Below are positions 6,353-13,203 of a DNA stretch of 13,203 nt, one piece after another. Source of the DNA: Rhizobium sp. (GTDB lineage Bacteria > Pseudomonadota > Alphaproteobacteria > Rhizobiales > Rhizobiaceae); NCBI GenBank assembly GCA_003501385.1, contig DNPN01000021.1:1-13203 (forward strand). The letters run 5' to 3'. Below the pieces are notes generated by a model. That model was not told where the DNA came from. It did not search any database and saw only the letters and a list, made by a program, of their open reading frames with translations. Position 1 is the stretch's first letter. Every line of letters begins with the position of its first letter. Made by a program: the position numbers and the translations under genes.

Positions 6353-7393
6353 ATGACATTGAAGCTTTCCATACTTGCATTTTCTGTCTCGGCATTGACG
6401 CTTGCGGCAACCGGGGCCTCTGCCGAACAAGTGACATTTGTGTCTCAGGGCGGTGCCTACCAGGAGGCGCAAACAAAGGCTATTCTGGACCCGGTTGCCA
6501 AGCTGCTTGGCATCACCGTCAATCAGGATAGTTCCCCCGATTCATGGCCGGTGATCAAGACCCAGATTGCCACGGGCAAACCGATCTGGGACGTGGTGGA
6601 CATGCCGACGCAGGACTGCGTGCGCGGTGGTGAGCAAGGCATGATCGAGCCGCTCGATTTTTCAAAAATCCCGAATTCCGCCCCCATGCCTGCCGAGTAC
6701 AAGACACCCTATTCTGTCGCTTACGAGTTTTATTCCAGTGTTCTGGCCTATAACAAGAACAAATATGGCGACAACCCGCCCAAAACATGGGCTGATTTTT
6801 TCGACGTGAAGAAATTCCCCGGAAACCGGGCCTTGCGCAATCACCCGCTGGCAACGGTTGAAGCCGCTCTGCTGGCCGATGGCGTCGCACCCGACAAGCT
6901 CTACCCGCTGGACATTGACCGCGCTTTCAAAAAGCTTGAGGCAATCAAACCTTATATCAGCGTCTGGTGGACATCGGGCGCGCAATCGGCCCAGCTTCTT
7001 GCCGATGGCGAAGTGGATATGGAAATGGCATGGAATGGTCGCGTGGCCGCCGTTGCCAAGGAAGGGGCGCCGGTTTCCTACACCTTCAATCAGGGCTTTC
7101 TGCAATATACCTCACTTTGCATTCTCAAAGGTGCCCCAAATCTGGCGACCGCCGTCAAGTTCGTGAATGCGGCGATGACGCCCGACATTCAGGCGAACTT
7201 CCCCACCTATATTGATTATGGTCCGGGCAATCCTGAAGCCTATAAGACCGGCAAGATTAGCACTGAGAGGGCTGCACAAATGCCCAGTTCACCCGACAAT
7301 GCTGCAAAGCAGGTGCTGATTTCAGAAAAATGGTGGAGCTCGCCAGCCGGTGAGGAATTGCGCAAGCGCTGGGCTGCTTTCATGCAGCAGTAA
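6353..7393 (+). CDS. Periplasmic solute-binding protein, PotD-like
   Basis: A 346-residue extracellular binding protein. A Sec signal peptide is clear: MTLKL, a hydrophobic stretch, and a likely cleavage after ASA at residue 24. The mature part has the spermidine/putrescine-type binding-protein look: VTFVSQGGAYQEAQ near the N-terminus, WADFFDVKKFPGNRAL, and WWTSGAQSAQLLADGEVDME with aromatic residues of the kind that pack against positively charged ligands in PotD/PotF relatives. The start at ATG 6353 is backed by AGAGGTGA. It delivers the substrate to the two permeases that follow. The 72-nt gap after it holds a strong hairpin. A cationic amine ligand is likely from family and neighbours, but iron or other ligands occur in the wider family. 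Confidence 0.92.
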   Translation: MTLKLSILAFSVSALTLAATGASAEQVTFVSQGGAYQEAQTKAILDPVAKLLGITVNQDSSPDSWPVIKTQIATGKPIWDVVDMPTQDCVRGGEQGMIEPLDFSKIPNSAPMPAEYKTPYSVAYEFYSSVLAYNKNKYGDNPPKTWADFFDVKKFPGNRALRNHPLATVEAALLADGVAPDKLYPLDIDRAFKKLEAIKPYISVWWTSGAQSAQLLADGEVDMEMAWNGRVAAVAKEGAPVSYTFNQGFLQYTSLCILKGAPNLATAVKFVNAAMTPDIQANFPTYIDYGPGNPEAYKTGKISTERAAQMPSSPDNAAKQVLISEKWWSSPAGEELRKRWAAFMQQ

Positions 7394-7417
7394 ATTGATC
7401 TGCGCTGTAAAATCATT

Positions 7418-7444
7418 CCAGATGGGGCAAGCTGCCCCGTCTGG
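7418..7444 (+). promoter_or_regulatory. 12-bp-stem hairpin after the binding-protein gene
   Basis: CCAGATGGGGCA (7418-7429) pairs with TGCCCCGTCTGG (7433-7444) around an AGC loop, with a single G-U pair. It begins 25 nt after the stop codon and ends 21 nt before the next ATG. There is no T-run after it, so it is unlikely to be a full terminator. A stable stem here could protect the upstream mRNA 3' end and let the binding protein be made in excess, as known for REP elements in malE-malF. Confidence 0.65.
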
Positions 7445-7465
7445 TTCCCGTGATGGAGACCAGCC

Positions 7466-8338
7466 ATGAACACGTCGATCATCAATCCATCTGTACGGCA
7501 CGACCGTCGTGAGCGGATGCTGATGTTGTTGCTAATGGCACCAGCGCTGCTGGTGGTGACGGCACTGCTGATTTTGCCACTTTTGTGGCTCGCCGGGCAA
7601 TCTTTCCTGCAAGATGGTCATCTGACGTTGATCCATTATCAACGATTTTTGACCGATCCCATCTATTGGATGACGTTTTTGCAGACCTTTCGCATGGCGG
7701 CCATTGTCACAATTGCAGCCGTTCTGCTGGGCTATCCGGTGGCTTATGTGGCGGCCAGTCTGCCGCAGCGATGGAGCATGATTATTTTGGCCATGGTGCT
7801 GTTGCCCTTCTGGACCAGCGTACTGGTGCGCGCCTATTCATGGCTCATTCTGTTGCAGCGAACCGGCATTATCAACTCCCTGCTGAAATCGGCAGGCCTG
7901 ATTGATAAGCCCTTGCTGTTGGTGAACAATGAACTGGGCACCACCATCGCCACCATCCATATTCTGCTGCCATTCATGGTTTTACCTCTCTATGCAACAA
8001 TGAAGAAGATCCCGCCGGAATTGACCATGGCGGGTGCCAGTCTGGGTGGCAGCCCGCTGCATGTTTTTGCCCGTGTGTTTCTGCCGCTGTCTTTGCCGGG
8101 CATGATCGCGGGCATGGTGCTGGTTTTCGTGTTGACGCTGGGCTTTTACATTACGCCAGAGCTGCTTGGCGGTGGCCGTACCTTCATGGTGTCCATGCTG
8201 GTGTCACGCAATATCGAGCTTTATCAGGAATGGGGCGCTGCATCCTCCATCAGTGTGGTGTTGATGCTGTGTGTGTTCGCCGTGTTCAGGCTGGCCAGCA
8301 TGGTGATTCCGTTTGAACGCATCATGGGTACGAGGTGA
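7466..8338 (+). CDS. ABC transporter permease, PotB-like
   Basis: A 290-residue inner-membrane protein of the BPD_transp_1 family. Hydrophobic segments lie at about 18-45, 76-98, 103-131, 157-179, 209-231 and 260-282, giving the usual six helices. The EAA loop that contacts the ATPase is AGASLGGSPLHVFARVFLPL at about 189-208, a good match to the family's EAA...G...........LP pattern. GFYITPELLGGGRTFM (near 226-241) is typical of PotB-type subunits. The start at ATG 7466 has GGAGA upstream. The stop is only 5 nt before the next gene's ATG, so the two permeases are very likely co-translated. Confidence 0.93.
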   Translation: MNTSIINPSVRHDRRERMLMLLLMAPALLVVTALLILPLLWLAGQSFLQDGHLTLIHYQRFLTDPIYWMTFLQTFRMAAIVTIAAVLLGYPVAYVAASLPQRWSMIILAMVLLPFWTSVLVRAYSWLILLQRTGIINSLLKSAGLIDKPLLLVNNELGTTIATIHILLPFMVLPLYATMKKIPPELTMAGASLGGSPLHVFARVFLPLSLPGMIAGMVLVFVLTLGFYITPELLGGGRTFMVSMLVSRNIELYQEWGAASSISVVLMLCVFAVFRLASMVIPFERIMGTR

Positions 8339-8343
8339 TTGCC

Positions 8344-9141
8344 ATGCGCCTTTCCAATTTTCTGCTGTATGTCGTTGTCGGCCTTATTCTTGTGTGGCTG
8401 GTGGTGCCTATTCTGATTGTGATTCCGATGTCGTTTTCCGGCGCACGGTTTCTGGCTTTTCCGCCGCCGTCGTGGTCGTTGCGCTGGTATCAGAGCTATC
8501 TGGACAATGCTGCATGGATGCAGGCCACCAAGGTCACGTTGGTTATTGCCTTTTCCAGCTCGATCATCGCCACGGTGCTGGGAACCGCTGCCGCCTATGG
8601 CTTGAACATGACCGCATCGCGGCTGGTGCGCAGCCTGCAAATGGTGCTGTTATTGCCGCTGATTGTGCCGATTGTCATTACCGCTGTCGGGGTGTTTCTG
8701 GTCTATGCCAATGTCGGGCTGATTGCGACCATGACCGGGCTGATCCTTGCCAATGTCATGCTGGGCCTGCCCTATGTGGTCACCTCGGTTCTGGTGGGGT
8801 TGCGTAAATTCGATCCGGCTCAGGAAATGGTATCGCGCAGCCTTGGCATGAACCGGTTTCGAACCTTCTTTGCTGTCACCCTGCCGCAAATTCGGCCAAG
8901 CGTGATTTCCGGTGCCTTGTTTGCCTTCATCTCGGCGATGGATGAAACCGTGGTGGCGCTGTTTATTTCCGGCGGCGAATATCAGACCCTGACCAAGCGC
9001 ATGTTCACAGCCCTTCGGGACGAAATTGATCCGACCATCGCTGCCATCAGCACCTTGTTGACGGCAACCTCTTTCATTCTGCTGATGCTGGTGACAATCC
9101 ACGCGCAACGTCATCAGAAGAAGCAGGGAAAAATGGCATGA
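8344..9141 (+). CDS. ABC transporter permease, PotC-like
   Basis: A 265-residue inner-membrane permease, partner of the previous one. Helices are visible at about 7-29, 63-88, 98-123, 128-152, 186-208 and 234-253. The EAA loop is EMVSRSLGMNRFRTFFAVTL with PQIRP following (about 161-185). FISAMDETVVALFISGG (195-211) is the conserved PotC/PotI-type segment. ATG 8344 is preferred because GAGG (8332-8335) sits at good distance. A GTG at 8335 is also in frame and would overlap the previous stop. Its own stop overlaps the start of the GMC gene as ATGA, a classic sign of translational coupling between transport and catabolism. Confidence 0.93.
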   Translation: MRLSNFLLYVVVGLILVWLVVPILIVIPMSFSGARFLAFPPPSWSLRWYQSYLDNAAWMQATKVTLVIAFSSSIIATVLGTAAAYGLNMTASRLVRSLQMVLLLPLIVPIVITAVGVFLVYANVGLIATMTGLILANVMLGLPYVVTSVLVGLRKFDPAQEMVSRSLGMNRFRTFFAVTLPQIRPSVISGALFAFISAMDETVVALFISGGEYQTLTKRMFTALRDEIDPTIAAISTLLTATSFILLMLVTIHAQRHQKKQGKMA

Positions 9142-10805
9142 ATGCAGATTGTCTCATTCTTGGTGGGGGTTCTGCGGGCTGTGTTCTGGCGGCGCGCCTC
9201 TCTGAAGACGGCGGCCGGAGCGTCATTTTGGTGGAAGCCGGGCGCGACATCAGCGAAAACGATGTGCCTGCGGAGATTGCCAGCCGTTATCCGGGCCGCG
9301 CCTATCTCGATACACGCAATATCTGGGCACGCTTGAGCGCACGGATGGGCCAGCACGGCACGCGCCGCTACGAGCAGGCAAAGCTGCTTGGCGGCGGCTC
9401 GGCCATCAATGCGTTGATGGCCAATCGCGGCGCGCCGAGCGACTATGACGAATGGGAAGCGCATGGTGCTGACGGCTGGAACTGGCAGACGTGCCTGCCC
9501 TATTTTCGCAAGATCGAGACGGATCGTGATTTTGAAGGTCCACTCCACGGGCAGGATGGCCCTCTGACAATCCGCCGGGCCACGGATGCACAATTGTCTC
9601 CCTTTGTGGATCGGGTGATGAAAACACTGGAGACGCGCGGTCATCCCATAGGGGCTGATCAGAACGGGGTCTGGCAAGATGGCACATTTCGCGGCGCAAC
9701 GGCTGTCAGTGATACAGGCTCTCGCCTGCCGACCTCAATTGCCTATCTGACAGACGCAGTACGCCGCCGTCCCAATCTGACAATCATCACCGATACCAAG
9801 GTGTTGCGCCTGTTGTTTGATGGCAAAAAGGCGTTGGGCGCTGAATGTACAGGCCGCTTCAACGGTGTAATCCATGCGCGTGAAACGATTGTTGCAGCGG
9901 GTGCCATTCACAGCCCTGCATTGCTGTTGCGCTCGGGCATTGGCCCGGCAGATCATCTCTCTAGCCTGTCCATTCCGATCATAGCAGATCTTGCAGGCGT
10001 TGGCCGTAACCTGATGGAGCATCCCTCCATTGCCGTCTCGGCCTATTTACCGCGCAGCACGCGGATATCTGATCCTGGGGAGCATCATGAACAGGCTATC
10101 TGGCGCTTTTCGTCCAAGCTTGAGGGGATGCCGCAAGGGGATATGCACGCGGCAATTCTGTCGCGGTCCGGCTGGCATTCGGTGGGATTGCGCATGGGCA
10201 GCCTGTTTTTCTGGGTCAACAAATCCTGTTCACGGGGCCATGTGACATTGGCATCATCCGCAATCGAGAGTGAACCTCTTGTTGATTTTCGCATGTTGTC
10301 CGATGAGCGTGATCTCATCCGCTTGAAACTGGCTTTGAAAATGGGGGCTGAGGTGTTGAGTGATCCGCATATGAACGGCTTTCGAGGCAGCATCTTTCCT
10401 GCCAGCTACTCTCCACGGGTCGCACGCATTGCCGTGCCGGGCACCTTGAATGCCCTGCAACGCGGCACGTTATCGGCCATGCTGGATATGGCCGGGCCGC
10501 TGCGTAATGCCCTTATTCATTCTGTCATCACGCTTGGCACAACATTGGACGGGTTGTTGCACGACGATGACGCTTTGACGGCGTTTGTCCAGCACCATGT
10601 GGGTGGAACATGGCATCCTTCTGGCACCTGCCGCATGGGCCGCTCATTTGATCCGCTGGCGGTAACGTCACCCCAAGGCTGCGTGCATGGCGTTGAAGGA
10701 TTGCGGGTTTGTGATGCATCCCTCATGCCGACCATTCCTTGCGCTAATACCAACATGCCAACCATCATGATCGCAGAGCGCATTGCCGACTTTATCCGTG
10801 CTTGA
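9138..10805 (+). CDS. GMC-family FAD alcohol/choline-type dehydrogenase
   Basis: A 555-residue glucose-methanol-choline oxidoreductase, normal length for choline-dehydrogenase-like enzymes, which oxidise an alcohol to an aldehyde (or further) using FAD. The FAD-binding motif is LILGGGSAGCVLAARL at about 6-21, with Glu33 for the ribose. GMC signature 1 is KLLGGGSAINALMANRG and signature 2 is AGAIHSPALLLRSGIG. The catalytic pair is His493 in HPSGTCRMG and Asn539 in NTNMPTIMIAE, both in the expected places. ATG 9138 overlaps the permease stop by four bases and AGGGA lies just upstream. The substrate class within GMC proteins cannot be told from sequence. Together with the amine oxidase and aldehyde dehydrogenase it suggests a substrate with an alcohol as well as an amine group. 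Confidence 0.92.
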   Translation: MNADCLILGGGSAGCVLAARLSEDGGRSVILVEAGRDISENDVPAEIASRYPGRAYLDTRNIWARLSARMGQHGTRRYEQAKLLGGGSAINALMANRGAPSDYDEWEAHGADGWNWQTCLPYFRKIETDRDFEGPLHGQDGPLTIRRATDAQLSPFVDRVMKTLETRGHPIGADQNGVWQDGTFRGATAVSDTGSRLPTSIAYLTDAVRRRPNLTIITDTKVLRLLFDGKKALGAECTGRFNGVIHARETIVAAGAIHSPALLLRSGIGPADHLSSLSIPIIADLAGVGRNLMEHPSIAVSAYLPRSTRISDPGEHHEQAIWRFSSKLEGMPQGDMHAAILSRSGWHSVGLRMGSLFFWVNKSCSRGHVTLASSAIESEPLVDFRMLSDERDLIRLKLALKMGAEVLSDPHMNGFRGSIFPASYSPRVARIAVPGTLNALQRGTLSAMLDMAGPLRNALIHSVITLGTTLDGLLHDDDALTAFVQHHVGGTWHPSGTCRMGRSFDPLAVTSPQGCVHGVEGLRVCDASLMPTIPCANTNMPTIMIAERIADFIRA

Positions 10806-10842
10806 ACGGATGTTCCGATGAGCTTGTATCAGAAAGATCCTC

Positions 10843-12279
10843 ATGAAAAATTTCGCGAAATTCTATATTAACGGCGAATGGGTTGACCCTATCAGCACAA
10901 ATCGGCTTTCTGTTGTCAACCCCGCAACGGAAATGCCGTTCGCAACCATTGCTATGGGGTCCAAGGCTGACGCGGAGCGGGCAATTTCGGCTGCCCGTGC
11001 GGCATTTCCTAGCTTTAGCGAGACATCTTATGTTGAAAGGCAGGCGCTGATGGAGCGTATTCTTGCCATTCTCATACGTCGCAACGACGAGATTGGTGAT
11101 CTCATCTCGAAAGAGGTGGGTGCCCCGATTTCCATGGCCCGTAATCAGCAGGCTGGTATTGGCATTTCCCATTTTAGCGCCACGATCAAGGCGATGAAAA
11201 GTTTTGAATTTGAATATATGCAGGGCACAACGCGGATTGTTCGTGAACCTGTCGGTGTCGTCAGTATGATCACGCCATGGAACTGGCCGATGAATCAAAT
11301 CGCCTGCAAGGTTGCACCTGCCCTTGCTTCTGGATGCACCATGGTACTTAAGCCATCAGAAATCGCCCCGCTAAATGCAATCCTCTTTGCTGAGGTGTTG
11401 CATGAGGCGGGGGTTCCCAGAGGTGTTTTCAATCTGATCAATGGTGATGGTCCGACGGTTGGTACCTTGCTGGCAAGCCATCCGGATATCGACATGGTTT
11501 CTTTCACGGGTTCGACCCGAGCCGGGATTTCTATTGCACAAGCTGCAGCTCCTACAGTCAAGCGAGTGCATCAGGAACTTGGCGGAAAATCTCCATATAT
11601 CGTGCTGCGAAGCGCCAACTTAGAAGAAGCCATTTCAGCCGGTGTAAGCAAGTGCTTTGAGAATTCCGGCCAATCTTGCAATGCTCCGACCCGCATGCTG
11701 GTACCAAAGGAGAGCATGGACACCGCCATTGAAATCGCGGCACGTACGGCGAATGATATAGTCGTCGGCGAGCCTGACAATGTGGCAACGAATATCGGCC
11801 CGGTCATCAGTGAAGCGCAGTTTAGCAAGATTCAAGGATTGATCAGGGCGGGTATAGAGGATGGCGCGGAACTGATTGCCGGTGGCCTGGGGCTGCCCGC
11901 GCATCTCAATTCCGGTTATTATGTGCGCCCCACTGTATTTGCACGTGTTACGAATGACATGACCATCGCCAGAGACGAAATTTTTGGTCCAGTTCTGACG
12001 ATTCTGGCTTATGACACGTTGGAAGATGCAGTCGCTATTGCCAATGACACTCCCTATGGTCTGGCTGCCTATATTCAGGGTGATCTCGGCGAAGCACAGG
12101 CTTTGTCACGTAAATTACGCACCGGAATCGTGCATATCAACCTTTCGGCATGGGATGGTTTTGCACCCTTCGGTGGTTACAAGCAATCAGGTAACGGTCG
12201 TGAATACGGCAAATTCGGCCTGCATGAGTTCACAGAAATCAAAGGTATTGTTGGCTATGGCGTTGATGATGTTGTTTAA
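10843..12279 (+). CDS. NAD(P)-dependent aldehyde dehydrogenase
   Basis: A 478-residue ALDH-superfamily enzyme that oxidises an aldehyde to a carboxylate. Catalytic Cys279 lies in NSGQSCNAPTRMLV, the general base Glu245 in HQELGGKSP, and the oxyanion Asn147 in TPWNWP. Lys170 in VLKPSE and the FTGST motif (221-225) bind the nucleotide; EIFGPVL is also present. All key residues are intact. The NSGQSCNAPTRM form is typical of a subgroup distinct from betaine-aldehyde dehydrogenases, so no specific name is given. It starts 37 nt after the GMC gene, with only a weak AGAAAGAT before ATG 10843. It would take the aldehydes made by the amine oxidase and the GMC enzyme. Its codon use seems somewhat less GC-rich than that of its neighbours (by eye), which may mean a separate origin. 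Confidence 0.93.
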   Translation: MKNFAKFYINGEWVDPISTNRLSVVNPATEMPFATIAMGSKADAERAISAARAAFPSFSETSYVERQALMERILAILIRRNDEIGDLISKEVGAPISMARNQQAGIGISHFSATIKAMKSFEFEYMQGTTRIVREPVGVVSMITPWNWPMNQIACKVAPALASGCTMVLKPSEIAPLNAILFAEVLHEAGVPRGVFNLINGDGPTVGTLLASHPDIDMVSFTGSTRAGISIAQAAAPTVKRVHQELGGKSPYIVLRSANLEEAISAGVSKCFENSGQSCNAPTRMLVPKESMDTAIEIAARTANDIVVGEPDNVATNIGPVISEAQFSKIQGLIRAGIEDGAELIAGGLGLPAHLNSGYYVRPTVFARVTNDMTIARDEIFGPVLTILAYDTLEDAVAIANDTPYGLAAYIQGDLGEAQALSRKLRTGIVHINLSAWDGFAPFGGYKQSGNGREYGKFGLHEFTEIKGIVGYGVDDVV

Positions 12280-12336
12280 TCGTCTTGCTCCCGTCAACCT
12301 GCCTTGTTGTGCGGATCGCTGGCGTTCTGCGATAAT

Positions 12337-12364
12337 GCGACTCTCTTGGTCGCAGGAGAGTTTT
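12337..12364 (+). terminator. Weak terminator-like hairpin after the operon
   Basis: ACTCTC (12340-12345) pairs with GAGAGT (12356-12361), followed by a run of four T. An alternative stem, GCGAC (12337-12341) with GTCGC (12349-12353), shares bases and excludes it. It lies 60-85 nt after the aldehyde dehydrogenase stop, a sensible place for the operon's end, but the stem is short and the T-run poor. Confidence 0.3.
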
Positions 12365-12365
12365 G

Positions 12366-12629
12366 ATGCCAAATAAGCTCACTGAAGCCGTCGGCAGCAG
12401 ATACCCAAACATCAATTTAAGTCAATCGTTAACAAAATATATAGTGCTTGATGTTTCATTGAAAGAGACCGCCCGCTCAATCCGAGGGCGAGCGACGGCA
12501 GCCTTGGGAGGCGAAATAATGACCTCGACGATCACGCCAGGGCGTGTTTTGAAAAGAGCTCGGGTTGACGCTCCATCACCAGTACCATCAGCGATAAATT
12601 TGGCAACTGGGTTGTCAATGCGCAGTTGA
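12366..12629 (+). CDS. Doubtful small ORF with good RBS
   Basis: An 87-codon frame starts at ATG 12366, seven bases after an AGGAG (12354-12358). The product (MPNKLTEAVGSRYPNINLSQ...) has no motif I recognise. From about 12422 on it lies antisense to the decayed - strand gene, which looks more protein-like there, so only the first ~20 codons may ever have belonged to a real gene. The ribosome site is the only good argument for it. Confidence 0.2.
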   Translation: MPNKLTEAVGSRYPNINLSQSLTKYIVLDVSLKETARSIRGRATAALGGEIMTSTITPGRVLKRARVDAPSPVPSAINLATGLSMRS

Positions 12630-13116
12630 AGCGGCTTGGCTGGTTCCGACCCGTCCAGAGCAAATCTCTTGCCGCCCGAGAGGTGCGCGGCATACTGCGC
12701 GGCCTCTGCCTCAAGATAGGGCCGATCGGCAACCCGGCTGACATGAGCTTTAACCCCGGAAAATTCCAGCTCCTACTGCCCAAAATCGGCGAGCACGTCA
12801 CTTGCGGAACCAATGATCGCCGGAGAGACACATGGCCTTTTGCGGCGCTCCGGCGCGTTTGATCGGCACGGACGGCAGGGTAAACAGAGCGCGGCCGCCT
12901 TTCATGTTTTGAAACAGCGTCCATGTCCTTGGGGACGGTCTCATAGCAGTAGTTTGGCGTCACGCCGTTTTGGCCCAGCGTTTCCTCAAGACGTTCGATC
13001 TCCCACGAGTCGGGCTTGGTGCCCGGCTCTGCCACCAGCATACGGTAGCGTAGAAATGTCCCCCCAACAGATATAGAGCGCTTGAACTGCATTTGCCCAA
13101 GATAGTACTGCCCCAT
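12422..13116 (-). pseudogene. Unrecognised - strand gene, decayed over three frames
   Basis: I do not recognise this gene. The N-terminal part from ATG 13116 reads MGQYYLGQMQFKRSISVGG, FLRYRMLVAEPGTKPDSWEI, and ends its sensible run at YETVPKDMDAVSKHE near 12910. A second frame then reads MKGGRALFTLPSVPIKRAGA to a stop at 12800-12798. A third frame reads PAIIGSASDVLADFGQ, a TAG at 12775-12773, and then 116 open codons (FSGVKAHVSRVADRPYLEAE, PAKPLQLRIDNPVAKF, PGVIVEVIISPPKAAVARP) to a TGA at 12424-12422. The third piece is clearly protein-like in composition on this strand. The simplest view is one gene of about 230 codons damaged by two frameshifts and a nonsense change. Sequencing error is a less likely alternative. 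Confidence 0.5.
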
Positions 13117-13140
13117 CCGAGGATGATTATGGGTGTTCTC

Positions 13141-13183
13141 TAAAGCCTGTCGCAGTGAATAGGATTCACTGCGACAGGCTTTA
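13141..13183 (+). terminator. Perfect 20-bp-stem hairpin, likely terminator
   Basis: Positions 13141-13160 are the exact reverse complement of 13164-13183, with a 3-nt AGG loop. A T-rich tail (TCTCTTATTT) follows on the + strand and none on the - strand, so it could end + strand transcription. It lies 25 bp upstream of the start of the decayed - strand gene. A perfect stem this long is more than a terminator needs, so a mobile-element or protein-binding palindrome is also possible. Confidence 0.6.
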
Positions 13184-13203
13184 TCTCTTATTTAGCCGCA
13201 TGT

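Noticed and set aside
9114..9677. 187-codon - strand open frame opposite the GMC gene start
   Set aside because: It overlaps the FAD-binding domain coding region of the GMC gene and has no motif of its own.
10818..10871. 17-codon frame overlapping the aldehyde dehydrogenase start, possible coupling peptide
   Set aside because: It has no ribosome site and its length is unremarkable by chance.
1..13203. tRNA, rRNA or CRISPR array
   Set aside because: No cloverleaf-like or rRNA-like stretch and no regularly spaced short direct repeats were found on either strand.

Overview
The window looks like a chromosomal or plasmid segment of an alphaproteobacterium, most likely from the Rhizobiales (Rhizobiaceae/Brucellaceae type). 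This rests on moderately GC-rich codon use, the kinds of transposase remnants present (IS481, IS30 and IS3 families with rhizobial-looking protein sequences), and a PotABCD-type solute transporter grouped with oxidoreductases. No rRNA, tRNA or CRISPR array was seen. The species cannot be settled from the sequence alone.

Layout. (1) Positions 1-1804 are an insertion-sequence graveyard on the + strand: the N-terminal part of an IS481-family transposase cut at both ends (3-302), a gene-free patch with inverted and direct repeats (303-768), a deleted IS30-family element still bounded by 28-bp terminal inverted repeats (769-1613), and directly abutting it the 3' end of an IS3-family transposase with its right end (1614-1804). 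(2) A LysR-type regulator lies on the - strand (1856-2818), divergent from the next block. (3) Eight genes follow head to tail on the + strand (3038-12279): ABC ATPase (PotA-like), HAD-superfamily hydrolase, PuuB-like FAD amine oxidase, periplasmic solute-binding protein, two PotB/PotC-like permeases, a GMC-family FAD alcohol dehydrogenase and an NAD(P)-type aldehyde dehydrogenase. Most gaps are short (5-80 nt) and one is a 4-nt overlap, so this is probably an operon. (4) The right end (12280-13203) holds a doubtful small ORF, a decayed and unrecognised - strand gene broken over three frames, and a perfect 20-bp-stem hairpin close to the window edge.

How the genes may work together (inference). 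The transporter resembles polyamine/cationic-compound importers. The PuuB-like oxidase would turn an amine into an aldehyde, the GMC enzyme would oxidise an alcohol group to an aldehyde, and the aldehyde dehydrogenase would convert aldehydes to acids. Together this suggests uptake and stepwise oxidation of an amine or amino-alcohol under control of the divergent LysR regulator. The HAD protein has no obvious place in this scheme. Two strong RNA hairpins, one around the ribosome binding site of the solute-binding-protein gene and one just after its stop codon, suggest post-transcriptional control of that gene within the operon.
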